Assembly: GCF_028502605.1 (NCBI RefSeq)
Contig: NC_079233.1
Location: forward strand, 434,001-498,000
Direction of reading: 5' to 3'
Origin: Trichoderma breve
Taxonomy: Eukaryota; Ascomycota; Sordariomycetes; Hypocreales; Hypocreaceae
DNA length: 64,000 nt
Positions 42,329 through 55,300 of this stretch are shown piece after piece (the first letter of the stretch is position 1; the number at the start of each line of letters is the position of its first letter). The notes under the pieces were generated by a model. That model was not told the origin of the DNA and did no database searches. It worked only from the letters and a program-made list of their open reading frames with translations. Both the position numbers and the translations under genes were made by a program.

Positions 42329-44435
42329 TCACCGATATCTCTTCAGCAAGACTTCTGCCGCATCTCCAAATCTCGACTTCATCATGGTCTCACGGACGGT
42401 GTCGGCAATATACTCATTCCCCTCCGATGGGCGAACGTCATGGACGCAGTGACTCAGCCCCATTGCAGCGAGCGTGCCTAAAACATGGGCTCGACTCTCT
42501 GGCAGATGTTTAATCAGCCAATTCAAGATGCGCAGCTGTGCAGAGAAGCGACCATCTCCAGGTAGAAGCATCGTTCCGGTGGCGCCCAAGATGGAGTCTT
42601 CATCGAGCGAATGAGCTGTCGGCTTGGGAGCAGCTCCACTGTTGTCGCTGCTTAATGATCTAATGGGAGATTCGGCTATTCTTGCAGAATTAATGTTCCA
42701 CGATGCAGCGGTGCTAATGTTGTCGCTTGGTTCTGGAAATATTTGACAAATTCGTGATGGTCCGGGATTGTCAAAGTAGCATCGGCATGTAGAAAAAAAG
42801 GGCGCGTTATAAAAGTCAATCGCGTCTGCGGCACGAGCGGCGCCGGCGAGGTTTTTCTGCAGTCGTTCCAAGGTAATCAGGGCCGTTATGTATAGAGCAG
42901 CCTCTTGCATCAAAGCAAAAGTATCGGAATTCGCATCAAGATCTTTGTGAGCATCGTTAGTTGGCCCAAAGGGAATATCTAGGCCAATGGTCGTGCCGAG
43001 GTTCAACCCATACACGTCTGGGCCTTGGACATGAGAGATGCCAGGCCGGTACGATTCATCGCTGACTCGAAACAATGCCCAATCGAGAATATTCTGCGCT
43101 GTGGGGAAGTTATCCAGGGACCAGTGATAGCGCCACGCAATTAGGTCCAAGAGCATGGACTCTAGTTGCGCTTGCAGATCCGAAACTGTGCTTGAGGTTT
43201 CCTCACGAATGATGTTCGAATTACCCGCGACCCATTGAGAGCGCTCATTGAGAACTTTGTCAGTCTTTTGGAAGAGGGCGGGAAGACTGGAGATTATGTC
43301 GAGAAGCTTGTTTGTGGCAGTCTTCGTCTCGGGACACGCCGACCATGGTACTGTCCTCCACCGCTCCTGATCGAGAAACGTGCCCTGCCTTTGAACCAGC
43401 GCATTGGCAAGCTATGGACATTGATCAGCATGGCATTGAGTGCAAGTATCGGGAGTTTGGATTGTCGTGGAAGCTCACCATTGTGAATCTACAAGACTCG
43501 AATACGGGTAAAATCGAAGGGTCTTGGAAGTATTCTGGCCCGCAATGTTCTAGAATACGAGCCAGCCCTTGATGGTGAATAAAGCGGAGATCGGAGTCGA
43601 CAGCAATCTGTGCAGATGCATCGATTAGCGTTTGCAAAATGTCATTTATGCCCCGGCATATATAACAGTCTCCATATATAGAGGTGTGGGAGATGCCACC
43701 CAAACGCACCGCATAGGATCCCATGACGGATATGGGCTTGATGAGAGCTGCCAACTCCGATTTGGATGCTGTGATGAGCTTTGCTTGCAACTTCTGGAGA
43801 GCTGTGCCGTAGATCCGCTCGCCTTTTCGCTGCAGGCTTTGGACCTGGTGATCTCGACCAAAGATTCCATATGCCAGCGCACGAAGGCTATCATAGCCCA
43901 GCTCGTCTCTCTGCTCAGTGAGATGCTGGCGCATCGGGGTATCTTGAAGGAAGATGCTGTGAATGTTGATCCAGCTGTAGGCATCGAAAAAGTAGGAGAA
44001 GGCGATGCTGTCGATGAATGGGTCCAGGCTTAGTTGCATGGTCTGGCTGATTAGAGGTTGCGGAAGGTGAGTATCGAGATTCTGTGATTGTGGTGTTGCA
44101 GCTGTTGGTGAAGCATCGCCGGTGATCTGTTGCTCCTGGGGTTTCTTCTGTCTACATCTCCCGCCTCGATCAAGGCCATGAAGTTGAGAATTATCGTCAT
44201 TTTCGGTTGACTCCTTGGTGGGATATGAACCCGATTGGCCTATCTTGACCAAGCTTGAACGGCCAGGCTGTTTGCTCGATCCGACTCCATGGCTTTGGAT
44301 TCGGAGGATCTTTTCATATCCCAGGCACTCATGCTGAGACTTTTGACACTGACCGCACGACGGCTTCCTCTTGTCGCACTTGATCCGGCGACGACGACAT
44401 GTATGGCAACTGGCACTGGTTGGCTCTCTTCCCAT
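42329..44435 (-). CDS. Zn2Cys6 transcription factor, 679 aa
   Basis: Two exons, 44435-43479 and 43411-42329; the 67-nt intron (GTGAGC...CATAG) joins FTM to LANALVQRQG. The cluster is CHTCRRRRIKCDKRKPSC then GQCQKSQHEC, with cysteines at 10, 13, 20, 27, 30 and 37 (spacing 2-6-6-2-6). A basic Gln/Ser-rich linker follows, and the remainder is the helical regulatory region (SLDPFIDSIAFSYFFDAY, GLARILEHCGPEYF, WRTVPW) typical of Fungal_trans_2-type regulators. Target genes are unknown. Three TTTTCCGC units lie about 155-180 bp upstream of its start. Confidence 0.9.
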
Positions 44436-45860
44436 GTCTCATTGGACTGGATTGAATATTCGCCGAGACTGAAGACAGATTTACACAATGCCACTATCAA
44501 ATTGATATGGACTTGTTAACTTGGATCACGGGTAGCTGCACAAAGATACATGAGTGAGACTCGCGTCGTCACGTGTTGGGAGGCTTCCGCTCTTTTCCGC
44601 TTTTCCGCTTTTCCGCCCCTGTCACTACCTACGTCATAAGCACATGCATCAAGGGTCCAGTCCATTTATCGTCTAGAAACATTGGAACATCGAAGCTGTG
44701 AATCAGGTCGAATGCCGTAACATTCTTAATGAAAGCATTATTCAGCGTTTCTCATTTCTTTAATTTGAGGGGCCTTTCGATACCATATGCACACAAGAAT
44801 GATAACTTCAGCTAGTAGGATCAATAAACTCCGTCTGCAGTCTCAAGGCTGCTGGGTATGAATTGGTCTTGCAAAAGGGTGATTGAATAAGATTGAGGAA
44901 ACATGAATGCAGCACCAGCCCAAGACTTTATCACTCGCATCAGTCAACACTCCACCCATGGGCCTCATTCCAGAGATGCAGTAAGATACTGTACCCCGAT
45001 CTAGCTAGCAATCTTATGGAATAGAAAATATGAGTTCACTGCGGATCAATGGTTCGATAGAAGTTGTACGAAGGTTGCTGAAGAGCGATCGCAGTAGCCG
45101 CATGCGCCAGAACCCCTACGGACCCCTAGACCCCTAAAACGCCCCTCCATTCAGCACCCGAAATGCAGCTGCCAGACACCAATTGCCCGTTTGGCTCACT
45201 TTTGGGGGCCTCTTCAGCGCTGAAAGTGAATTGTCCCCGCTAGAATCGGGCCAAGCCGCAAAAAGTTTCAGAGCGAGATCGTGCTTACAGTCCCATAAGA
45301 GCTTCACCTGCATGCATCAACCCATTTCTCTACATCAACATCATCCTCCGTGCAACTGGCCATCGAAACTTGTACTTGAGCGTCTTCTATTCTAACAGAG
45401 GCGTTTATCGTGATTTTTTTACAAACCATCATTCGCCAGTTTCGATTTGCTGCGACGTATCTTGTTCACCCAATTACATGTTTCGCCTATCCACGCCAAG
45501 CGTCGCCAAAACTTTCCCTCGTTCTTAGCCCTTGACTAATGCACCTTTTCGCCAGAACTTGACATTTATCTCTGCGATAACAACACAACAATGGCTTGCG
45601 TTTACGATCTATACGGCTGGGAGGGGCACAGAATTACCAAGCGATGTTTGTGTTTTGTAGCCTTGTTTTGCAAGGCTTTGTAATGAATAAAAAGAATGAT
45701 GTGATGTCGTTGAGACTAGAGTCAAGTGGCTCAAGTTGATAGATCTGGAGATATAAGACCAGAGACAATCGTTGTCATCAGCATCAGTCTCATAATAACA
45801 CAGCGCATCATTTCATCAACAGCAACATCTCACTCTCACTTTTCTCAACCAACAATCACA
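44436..45860. other. 1.4 kb intergenic region
   Basis: Shared upstream region of the divergent third Zn2Cys6 gene and the SDR at 45861. Apart from the TTTTCCGC repeat and a TATAAG at about 45753, nothing is recognised. Confidence 0.5.
44591..44617 (+). repeat. 8-bp microrepeat TTTTCCGC x3
   Basis: Three consecutive copies of TTTTCCGC, preceded by a similar TTCCGC, in the upstream region of the third Zn2Cys6 gene. On that gene's strand it reads GCGGAAAA. Confidence 0.7.
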
Positions 45861-46721
45861 ATGAAGGAACACATTGTCCGCTACGCTGGTCTGACTGCCG
45901 CTCTCGAGCGCGTCGACTTCAGCGGCAAGACTGTCCTCATCACTGGTGGTGGCCACGGAATGGGCATCAACATGTCCGAGTCTTTTGCTGCTCGCAACGC
46001 TGCCAATGTCATCATTGTCGGTCGTAACGAGGCCCGTGTCCAAGCAACCGCTGCCAAGCTCACCGAAAAGTTCCCCCACACCAAGTTCACCCCCTTTGGC
46101 GCCGACATCTCCTCCAGAGACGACATCAAGAGGCTCTTCGACAGCATCGATGCCCCCATTGACTATCTTGTGAATAACGCGGGATTTATGGCTCAACCTG
46201 GGCCGTTTCAACAAGCCGATCTTGACGAGTGGTGGTCTGGCTACACCATCAACGTCTTCGGAACCGTCAACGTCACCCAGAGCTACCTCAAGCATCGTGC
46301 TGCCAAGGGTGCCAGCACCCCCGGCGTTGTCATTACTCTCAACACCATCGCCGCGTATGAGTTTGATCTCCCCGGTCTCACATCCTACGGTTCTACCAAG
46401 GCTGCTCTTGCCCGCTTGATGGAGCTGATCGCCGTCGATGTCCCCAAGGATGTCGCCCGTTTCATCTCTGTCCACCCGGGTGCGGTTGCCACCGACATGG
46501 GACACAAAGCTGGTGTCATTGAGTCTCTGACGGTCACCGAGGCTTCTCTCACCGGTGACTTTACCGCCTGGTTGGCTTCTGATGAGGCTAGCTTCTTGGG
46601 CGGACGCTTCGTCTGGGTCAACTGGGATGTTGATGAGCTCCTTGCCCACAAGCAGGAGATTCTTGACAAGAACATGTACAAGACTGCCCTTGCTGGTGCC
46701 GAGACCAACCCCTTTAAATAA
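45861..46721 (+). CDS. short-chain dehydrogenase/reductase, 286 aa
   Basis: A single exon encodes 286 residues from the ATG at 45861, preceded by a favourable ATCACA context; the open frame runs farther upstream but that part is leader. Classical SDR motifs are complete: TGGGHGMG (28-35), NNAG (105-108), the catalytic Tyr/Lys in YGSTK (Y176, K180) and HPGAVATDMG. Codons are strongly biased to C-ending forms, which in such fungi often marks high expression; that also creates a long open frame on the opposite strand. There is no signal peptide. Relatives are often of unknown substrate; it could act on a secondary alcohol or carbonyl. Confidence 0.93.
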   Translation: MKEHIVRYAGLTAALERVDFSGKTVLITGGGHGMGINMSESFAARNAANVIIVGRNEARVQATAAKLTEKFPHTKFTPFGADISSRDDIKRLFDSIDAPIDYLVNNAGFMAQPGPFQQADLDEWWSGYTINVFGTVNVTQSYLKHRAAKGASTPGVVITLNTIAAYEFDLPGLTSYGSTKAALARLMELIAVDVPKDVARFISVHPGAVATDMGHKAGVIESLTVTEASLTGDFTAWLASDEASFLGGRFVWVNWDVDELLAHKQEILDKNMYKTALAGAETNPFK

Positions 46722-48734
46722 ATTATTGTATAAAAGCATACTTGTCTAGCGAGCATAGCATCAACGCCGGTAGATAGGAGGAGTTGTAGTTTTAGACCAA
46801 TAGAATTAGAGTTACGGGCGCCATAGATATAGAATTTAAAATAGTATCAAACTTGAACTATATTGCAAATGTGTTTTCCAGCTCTCTCTCCTAAGCATGT
46901 TACCGACACTTGTCTTGGACTTGAGTCTCTCTATACCTACCGATTGCTTTGTAACAACGCCAGCTAGCAAACAAATAAGAAAATAGAACAGCCAATAGGA
47001 GATAATCAGGGGCATCTTAACAAGAACCTCCACTAGCCCCCACTTTGGTCTCGAAGGGAGCCATGCTAGTCTTCTCCCCTGGAACCAATAACGCATGCAC
47101 TATTACCCGAAATCAGTTGAAGAACGGGCTTACGGGACATTGAACCAATGCGAAGTGATACTCTATTTATAGCTAATTCTGAGTAATATTTGATACTGGG
47201 GTCTTCTTGGAAAAGTAAAGGAAGGTTTCCCAGGAGAAGACAACTCTGGTGGTAGCAAGTAACTAGCAGCAATAAGACATAACCTTGGTGTAGAATCACT
47301 CTCGTCGTGATTATCTCTGGAATATCTTTCTATTCTGTTCAAACCATTATTGTATTACAGTAGTTAACATAGGCGGGAAACTGTCTCATGGACAGAGCAC
47401 TCCTGTTGGCTCAAATATCAGAAGCCAATCAAACTACCTATACTCCGAGGTGCCTCAGCTACACGTTGCCTGCCCGTCTATCTGGTTTCATGACATGCCT
47501 CATATGTAAGCAACTGACATATACGAGTTAGATACGCTGCCTCCTATGAAAGAACGACGGACATCTCGCATTCGTATTACTCCGCATCCACCATGGAGCA
47601 TGTGCAGCATCTAAGGCATCCCAACCACGGTAGCCAAATCGACGCCGCCGCATTTGCCGATGCACGATCTACGTAGTTTCTCTTAGTCGATATTGGTGAC
47701 AATGGAAATGACACCAGCGCTTTCCTATATTCATATGCAGATGCTGCTTTAGCTAGCCTATACTGATCACGTTTAAAGTATCGAGAGTAATGTCCCGAGT
47801 GTCCTTGTGAGGAGTGAATTTTTTGGGCAAACATGACTCGCCAGCGGACTTCACTCCGCCGGTCAAATGATGTAAAACCCTCCTTTCAACAACCGGGTTT
47901 TATAAGACAAATAAATGGGCGTTGAGATCTTGCCCGCAGAGTGTCATACCAGATCCATGTAGATGGAGCTGTTAGCCATTCTAGCGGATTACATAGGCGG
48001 AACTAGCAGGAAAATATCTCACTATATTGTTTTCAAAGCCCGTCTATTTCTCATTTCATTCCCGTCTTTCGCAGAGCAATATACATGTAAACCAGCCAAA
48101 TCCTCCTTGTCCCCCGCAGGCCCTCGCCCAACAAAGCAAAAGCCGGCCCATCTCTTGCTCCCGACCGAGCGGGCGGACAAGGTTGGGCTGGAAGTTTTTC
48201 GCGAGGATTTAAAGCCACAGGAGGCCAGCCAACCCCGGCCCCCAGCCCGATGCGGCCTAGCAGGCTGCTTAATATAGCATCAAAAACGTGCCAGCGTGGG
48301 AGCCATTCGCTCGGGAGAAGCAATCCCCACCGGCTACTGCTCCTCTGGGCTCCTCTGGGACGCTTGTCATGGAGTTGCTGGGAGCAGGCTGAATCCACTC
48401 GCCGCGTGCTCATGTGCAGCAGCAAGATGGGCTAGTCAACAGATCGGGAAGAAAATCGTTCCTTGGCCTACCCAGAGTTGTGCCGCGTCTGGATCCAGCT
48501 TATGGGATTGGGCATGGCGGCCTCTTGTTTGCTATCAGATGGTATTTGGTATTTGGAATTTCGGAGTCTCGGCATCGAAACGACTTGGCTGGATGATGGT
48601 ACAAAAGGGCGTTGGCAGCGCGTCCATCTTATAGCCGGATCCTCGATCTAAGCCAAGAGCAAAGAGATAAAAGCGGCAGCATATTCCAGTTTTGAATTGT
48701 TTGATATACTCAATTCCACTCCTTCACAGTTACA
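46722..48734. other. 2 kb gap, no supported gene
   Basis: Short ORFs at 46836-47299 (minus) and 47577-47834 (minus) lack family signal. TACATGTA lies at 48082-48089. The last 100 bp form the promoter of the cupredoxin gene. Confidence 0.5.
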
Positions 48735-49524
48735 ATGCGTGCTACGACTCTCGCTACTGCCGCCGTCGTGGCGCTGGCTTCCCACGCCAATGCAGACACC
48801 ATCCGCATCGATGTTGGACAAAACAATGCTTTGGCCTTTTCCCCCGACAGTGTAACGGCAAAGGTCGGAGATATCCTCGACTTTCATTTCCACGCCATTA
48901 ACCATTCCGTTGTGATGGGCGACTTTGACACCCCTTGTGCTCCGGCCAAGACGGGTGGCTTCTTCTCCGGCTTCATGCCTGTTTCTGGCAGTGGAGAGGC
49001 GGTACGTTGAATTCTACATATTTTCAGGCCATTGCTGTGTTTTCCAACAATTTCTCATTGGAAATACACCCCGTTCACATGTCTCTGTATTTATATGCGT
49101 TAGACCCTCAGCTAATAGTGCTTCATAGGACGAGAGCTTCCAAGTCAAGGTCAACTCGACCGACCCCATCTTCTTCTACTGCGCACAAAACACATTCTCG
49201 CACTGCAAATCGGGAATGAGCGGAGTGGTCAATGGTCCCAGTTCCGGCAATACTCTTGCAGCTTACCAGAGTGCCGCCAAGAACGTTAAGAGCGCTTCAA
49301 ACCCTGCCTCTGTCTTTGGTGGCTCACTTGTCGCCGACTCAACCAGCTCCCCGACGACCTCTGCTGCTGCCGCCGCCACGACCTCTTGCACTGTCAGCAG
49401 CAACTCTGGCGGTGGCAATGGCTACAAGCGATCCAACACTTGCACTTCCGGTGCAGGCTCTGTCCAGGTTTCCCTTGGCATTGTTGCTGCTTTCACTTTC
49501 GGCATGGCCATCCTGATGTCCTAG
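48735..49524 (+). CDS. secreted cupredoxin-fold protein with GPI-type C-terminus
   Basis: Two exons, 48735-49001 and 49129-49524 (intron 127 nt, GTACGT...CATAG), give 220 residues. Signal peptide 1-20 ends NANA. The cupredoxin domain covers about 22-130; probable copper ligands are H57 (HAINHS), C107 (FFYC), H114 and M119 (SHCKSGM), with C68 and C115 possibly in a disulfide. A Ser/Thr/Ala-rich stretch follows, and the protein ends with a hydrophobic segment (VSLGIVAAFTFGMAILMS) after Gly/Ser, as in GPI-anchored fungal wall proteins. Likely a surface blue-copper-like protein of the extracellular serine-rich type; redox role unproven. Confidence 0.9.
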
Positions 49525-50096
49525 ATTGGTTTACAGATGGAATAGGAATTCCCTTTCCACGTTTGGATACCCAGATTAACGTTCTATTTGTACATGATAT
49601 AAACGTAATGAATAATTGACCACCTATACACGATGCCTATAATGCAAGTCTCCTGATAATGTGAACCATGTTTCGACATCGAGGTTTACTACACGCGCGT
49701 GAATGTCTTCACACATAAATTATTTACCCCTGATCATTTAACACTAAGGATAGCTCTCTAGCTTTTATGCTGTTACGTGTACTTGCGTGAGACTAGGTAC
49801 CAGAGACTGGAAGGTTGTAGATAGAGATATTAGTAGAAGATAGTAGTAGAAGAGATTGTTCCTAGAATAATGTAGCTATTCTATTATATGCTGCTCACAT
49901 CATCAGATAATAGTTAGTAGCCTGGATGTGAGTGGCAAAAACGTCTAATTATTGCAAGAAAAAGTCAGTGTCGAATCACCATATCGGTGAACGTTAAAGA
50001 AACTAAGAATGATATCATGTACCAGCATCTTCACCCATTGACCTACACGTTTGCTACTCTCGGTAAGTTGTTTATAACATATATACAAAATAATAA
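49525..50096. other. intergenic between convergent genes
   Basis: AT-rich 3' flanks of the cupredoxin and the chitinase. A purine-rich TAGTAGAAGA-like stretch lies near 49828-49852. No gene seen. Confidence 0.5.
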
Positions 50097-51103
50097 TTAC
50101 AAACCGGCTGCAATCTGCTTTTGGAAATTTCCATTCTTCACAGCCAGCTGAGCCTCCCAAAGCATAGCGCCACCATAGTTGGGAAGGTTCATGTTCTTCA
50201 CATCCTGAAGAGAGCTGACCAAAGTGTCGGCATCAACGTAACCCTGGTCTCCATCAGCCCCGCTAGCCAAAGCCCCGATAAACAGGGTAGCATTGCCAAT
50301 GCCGCTGCTCCATGTCTGAACAGAGTTCTTAAAGTCAGACTGCGCAATGTTGCAGTCGCCGTTGTTGTAGAACTGAACCCAGACGTAGTCGAGCTCCTTG
50401 CAAACATCAAGAGGCTCTGAAGCGTCGGGGAATGGGCACTGGGGTGCGGCCGTGAGGTAGTAAGTCTTGCTGGTGTCCGACTGGAAGTTGGATCTGAAGC
50501 GTTGTGTCATGGCCAAGTAGCCGGTAGAGTCGCCAGATTCGTTATCTGAATAATGTTAGTCATGTTATCCTTCCCTTATTACACTGGTTCAGATTACATA
50601 CCCAAGTCAAAGCCATCGAGTTTGACATCGCCAAAAGGACGAAGCTCAGCGTTTTCAGTACCGCCACCAAACAGGTTCCAGAGAGTATCGGCAATCTTCT
50701 CTCCGTCGGAGTCCGATTGGAGAGTGACATCAGCATCAGCACCACCAAGGCTGAGAATAACTAGCTTTCCGGCAGACTGGCACTGCTTGATAGCATCTAC
50801 AATGCCACTGCCATCCTTGAGCCCAGTCGCGCCAGCGCTCTGCTGAGCATCAGATGAGTTATCCAAGCCGCTCATGCTGATTTCAGGCCAGCCACCGGCA
50901 GCAAAGAACCTGTTAAGGAAGGCCAGGTTCACAATGCCGTAAGAGTCATCCGAGCAGACGTCGCTGAGAGTTGTGCTGTCATCTTCAGCACCCCAGTAGA
51001 TGACCAAACGAGCGTTGCCAGCGTCAACAGCACGCTTGGCAGGCAGTGCGTTTGAAAGGGAAGCCAAAAGGCCAGTAATGGCGACTGCGTTGCGAACAAA
51101 CAT
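50097..51103 (-). CDS. secreted GH18 chitinase (class III type)
   Basis: Two exons, 51103-50602 and 50545-50097, give 316 residues. The 56-nt intron splits the catalytic motif: LDGFDL-G is completed by AT AAC GAA to DGFDLDNE, with the proton donor at E170. Residues 1-19 or so form a signal peptide (SNALPAKR follows). Other barrel motifs are RLVIYWGAED, KLVILSLGGADAD, YYLTAAPQCPFPD, DYVWVQFYNNGDC and YGGAMLWEAQ. No chitin-binding module is present. It cleaves beta-1,4-linked GlcNAc in chitin and would work outside the cell in wall turnover, nutrition or attack on other fungi. A TATATA run lies about 95 bp upstream of the ATG. Confidence 0.95.
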
Positions 51104-52341
51104 TTTGTAAAGAAGGTTGAAGTTAAGATCAAAGAAAGGAATGAATAATGTGTATGTACAACTTGGGATGCCTATAAGAACGGCAAAAAGAATGTGATAT
51201 ATACAATCCTGGAAGGGATGTTGTTGTCCGATGGAGTATGATGAGCAATTACATGTCGTTGGGCTGTGTACGATGTTATATAGATATCCATTGTTCTTCA
51301 CTTTTGCAGAATCTGAGTCTCGTTGCTAGACGAATTAACGCTACTTGGCAGGTGCCATCTAGAATTCGCAATCCACAACTACGATACGCCAAATAAAGGA
51401 TGAAAATGCAGATCCGGAGATTCTTAAGGCACGGGTGCTACAAGCTTAGCAACTTGAGTTGTCGATCTTTCCTCGTATAAGCGCGGACCTGACGCTAAAA
51501 CGCAGCCGTGTTGTTAGAATGAAACGCGCAATGATATTGTCGCTGTTGAACTACGAGCTGTTCTTTGTTGGAGGACGGAATGGCAAGACAATGGTCGAAT
51601 GGAATCGGCCCTATGGCAGATGCGACTGACGATCACGGAAAAATTGCATCGTGTTGTAGATGTGACTTGTCTTGTGTCTCTCCAACGCCTTGAAGGTTAC
51701 ATCTCGATGCTCGATACGAGGGAGATATTATAGATGCAATATGTTCTGATTATCGATACCACCATCGAGAAGCTCATATTGACATCTTCTTGGCAGTCAT
51801 ATTCTGGCATTGGGCCTTTTGAGTTGAAGCTGGAATACCGTGCAATTTAGTGACAGTATCGTCTTTTCTAGTGGTGTCTTTACTGGAGGGATAGGGCTTA
51901 CACCTGTTAATGCCAATTGCCTTATTAGGAAGGTAACGTCTCCAGAGGTCCACCACGGACTCCGCGGTGCCTGTGACAAGAATCCGTTTGCCGCTGTTTC
52001 AAGGTGTTCAGCTTACGAATAACTGAAATGATACCGCCTAAAGAGGATCCAGGTAGTGTTTTTGTAGAAAGATCTACATAAAATGCCCCTGAAGGCCGTG
52101 GTTTGACAGCAACAGACCCGGAGCAATTAGCTAAAGTTGTAGAATTAACGCGACCGAAAGCCGGGCATTGTAAGTACATCTCGTATCATGTTTCATAATC
52201 ACTCTTCTCGAATGATTTGAGTCCCCCCTCCGTCAATTCTCACATTTTATTGAAGCTCAGCCCAGTTTACACAATTCAATGCTCTTTTAGAAACGTAAAG
52301 ACAGTTATATAACACGATGGCTGGCTACCTCGATTACACTT
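51104..52341. other. 1.2 kb intergenic region
   Basis: Holds the chitinase promoter. Short ORFs over 51774-52179 show no family signal. Confidence 0.5.
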
Positions 52342-55300
52342 TTACCCAACGCATTGCAGTGTGACACTCTTACTAGTGTCGGCGTTGGTACCGCCATTCT
52401 CCAACAGAGCAAAGGTATAAGATCCCTTTTCCAGCTCCCACTTATTCGCTCGGTTCAAAATCATCAAATATCTGTCAACCTCTAGCTCAATGGAGACAGT
52501 CCTCTTCTCGCCAGCATTCAGATACACTCGTTGGAAGCCCACAAGCTGTTTGACTGGCTGAGTGACCGTTGACACACGGCCTAGTAAGTAAATTTGGGCA
52601 ACATAGCTGCCAGAAACAGAGCCAGTGTTCTGAACGGTTACTGAGAAGGTGATCCAATCACCACCGCCAAAACTCTGGCCATTAGCCCGAGCATCGATGT
52701 TGGATCTCTTTGAGCCTGAACCTTTGACGGATGCAGTGGGAGAAGTAGTCGAAAAGGTGGTGTAAGATAAGCCATACCCAAATGGATATGTGGGATCCGA
52801 CGGAATGTCGAGATACTGTGCTGCTCGAGCAGATGGCTTGTAATTGTAATAAGCTGGAATCTGGCCAACCGAATACGGTACGGAGATTGGCACACGACCT
52901 CCGGGATTGAAGGCTCCAAAGAGTACGTCTGCAATCGCTTGTCCTCCAGCCTGTCCACCAAAGAATGTGCTCAACACGGCAGATGACTGCTCGTAATGAT
53001 CAGGGATGGCAAATGGTCTTCCACCCTCAAGCACCAAGATTACTGGCTTCCCAAGTGCGTAAATCTTCTTGGCTAACGCATCTTGACTGGGCGCAAGGTC
53101 CAACGTTCCGCGATCGCCGCTTTCACCATCACTATTCCAGGCAGCTCCCACGGCAAGGACGATGACATCGCTGTCTTTTGCAACTGAGATTGCTTGGTCG
53201 AGGGCGTCGCCGTTGGGTGATACCAAGTTCCACCAGAAAATGAGCTGTGAGTTTACCGAGTTGACATTTGCCGTCTTCTTGTAGTTGTTCCATGACTGAA
53301 ATTCGATGCGGACTTGATGCTTGGCGCCCTTCTTGAACGTAAACGTTACACCATCTTGAGGCGGGATAGAGTGATTCTGTTGCGTCCACCCGTAGCCTTC
53401 AATGGTTCCAATAACGTTTCCTTGGGGGCCGTAGCCCTTGGTCGCAATCAACTTGCCGTCAACATAGAGCTTTGATGTGCTGTTTGGCCCAATCGCGACT
53501 CCGATCCATCCGTTCACGTCTAAATCAGTGGGCGATTCGAGTTGACCTTCCCAGACAGCGCTAAAGTTGTTGGAAGACAGCCCCGGTGGTGGGTATAGAC
53601 CCCAGTCTTGGGCCGGAACCTCCGATCTTGTTGCTTTTGGGGAGGTGAAGTTTGTCTCACCGTAGTACGTCGCCTTGAGGCCACCAGTCTTCCCGTTGGA
53701 TGACAAAAGATACCCTGGGACCACATACTGGTTGTTGTATTCCCAGCTGTTGGTGCCCCAACTGGATGTAATTTGCACTCTAGAGTGACTGGTCTTCTTC
53801 ACATGGCCCAACATGCCTTGACGGAGTGTGTCTGCATACTTGGCAGGATACTGTCCGAGAGCGCCGGAATAATCTCCCAAGTTGATCGTGTCGGCAAACG
53901 GGCCAATCAGTGCAATTTTGGTGTTTGATGATGAGCTCAATGGAAGTGTGCCGTTGTCATTCTTGAGCAATACGATGCTCTTGTGTGCTGCTTCGAGTGC
54001 AACATCTTGGTGGCTGGCCACGATGGCAAGCGGATCAATGTGTTCAGGAATGTAGGCATTCTTAAATAGGCCGAGGTCCCATTTGAGGCCCAAGATTTTC
54101 CCAACGTGCGATTGGAGCGTCTTGAGAGGCACAGTTCCATTGGCTACAAGATCTTTGGTGATCTGTTGATGGTCAGTAATCCATCAATTCAGGAGACTCA
54201 AAGGGAACTTACAGTCAGGTAGGAGTCCAAATCCCAATCATAAAAGTCAATCATGCCGCCAGCATTAAACCATTGCTGCATTGCATCCGCTTGGGAGTTT
54301 GCCACTTTGTGCTGTGTGAGAATGTTTCTCATGCAAGTATCATCTGCCAGAGTAAACCCGTCAAAATTCCAGTCTTCTAGAGCCTGATACAACATTGGGT
54401 GGACCGCTGCAGGGATTCCATCAATCTCGTTGTATGCCCTAGGCGAGGTTAGCTTTGTCTCGATATATAAATCACAATCCATACATCATTGCTCCTCTGG
54501 CTCCTCCTAGCTCGTAATTGGCTTTGAAAGGGACCAGAAGATCTTCCATGATTTGTCGGGTTCCAAGACCTGTGAATGGAGCTGTGTTATGACCAGCTTG
54601 AGCGGCGCCATGAGCAGCAAAGTGCTAGTTCGTCTTAGTGAGAGTCATAACAAAGTAATTGTAGATCATACCTTCATGATTGGGTAGACCGCATCAGGAT
54701 CTGACCACGACTTGTTCTTGGATAAGCCAGAAGAGTAAGCAACGCCGATATGCGACGTGAGAACTTTATCTTCTCCAAATCCCTCTAGACGATGGTGAGT
54801 TAACGCTGGGAAGTTGCTGGTGTCTAGCTTACGAACCTTGAACCCTTCCCCAGCGAGGATCATGGGCGAGATCAAGAACTGGTGAGAAACAACCGTGTAT
54901 TCCAATTGACCTTGCTTCCGTTCCTATGGCCCGTCCAACACGGTACACGATGTCGGTGTCAAATGAAGCCGCCATGGCAATATTCTGCGGAAATAACGAT
55001 TGCTTGAACGATCCCACGCCATGGAGACATTCTTCAACGAGCATCATGGGAATTTTGATGTGCGATTTGTCCAATTGGAGCTTTTGAACGGTGTTGAAGA
55101 ATGACTTGTTCATGGGATACCTGGTCCAATGTAAGATTCGGCGATTGCGTTTTGGTGGAAGTGTACAAACCAATCATGAATTACGCCGATGGGAGATGTC
55201 GGACTTAGATGCATCGTTTGCTCTATGGCTCATCAGTTGTGCTCTCCATTAAAAGCTGGTTTGGAAATTACCGTATAGTTCATTATGGGAATCTTTTCCA

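Noticed and set aside
45816..46739. 307-codon ORF antisense to the SDR gene
   Set aside because: It is a shadow of the strongly codon-biased SDR gene; the plus-strand frame has all SDR motifs.
46836..47299. Two adjacent hydrophobic minus-strand ORFs
   Set aside because: No family match, no signal that joins them convincingly, and AT-rich context; treated as non-coding.
51925..52179. 84-codon minus-strand ORF near the GH3 3' flank
   Set aside because: No motif and no plausible exon partner.
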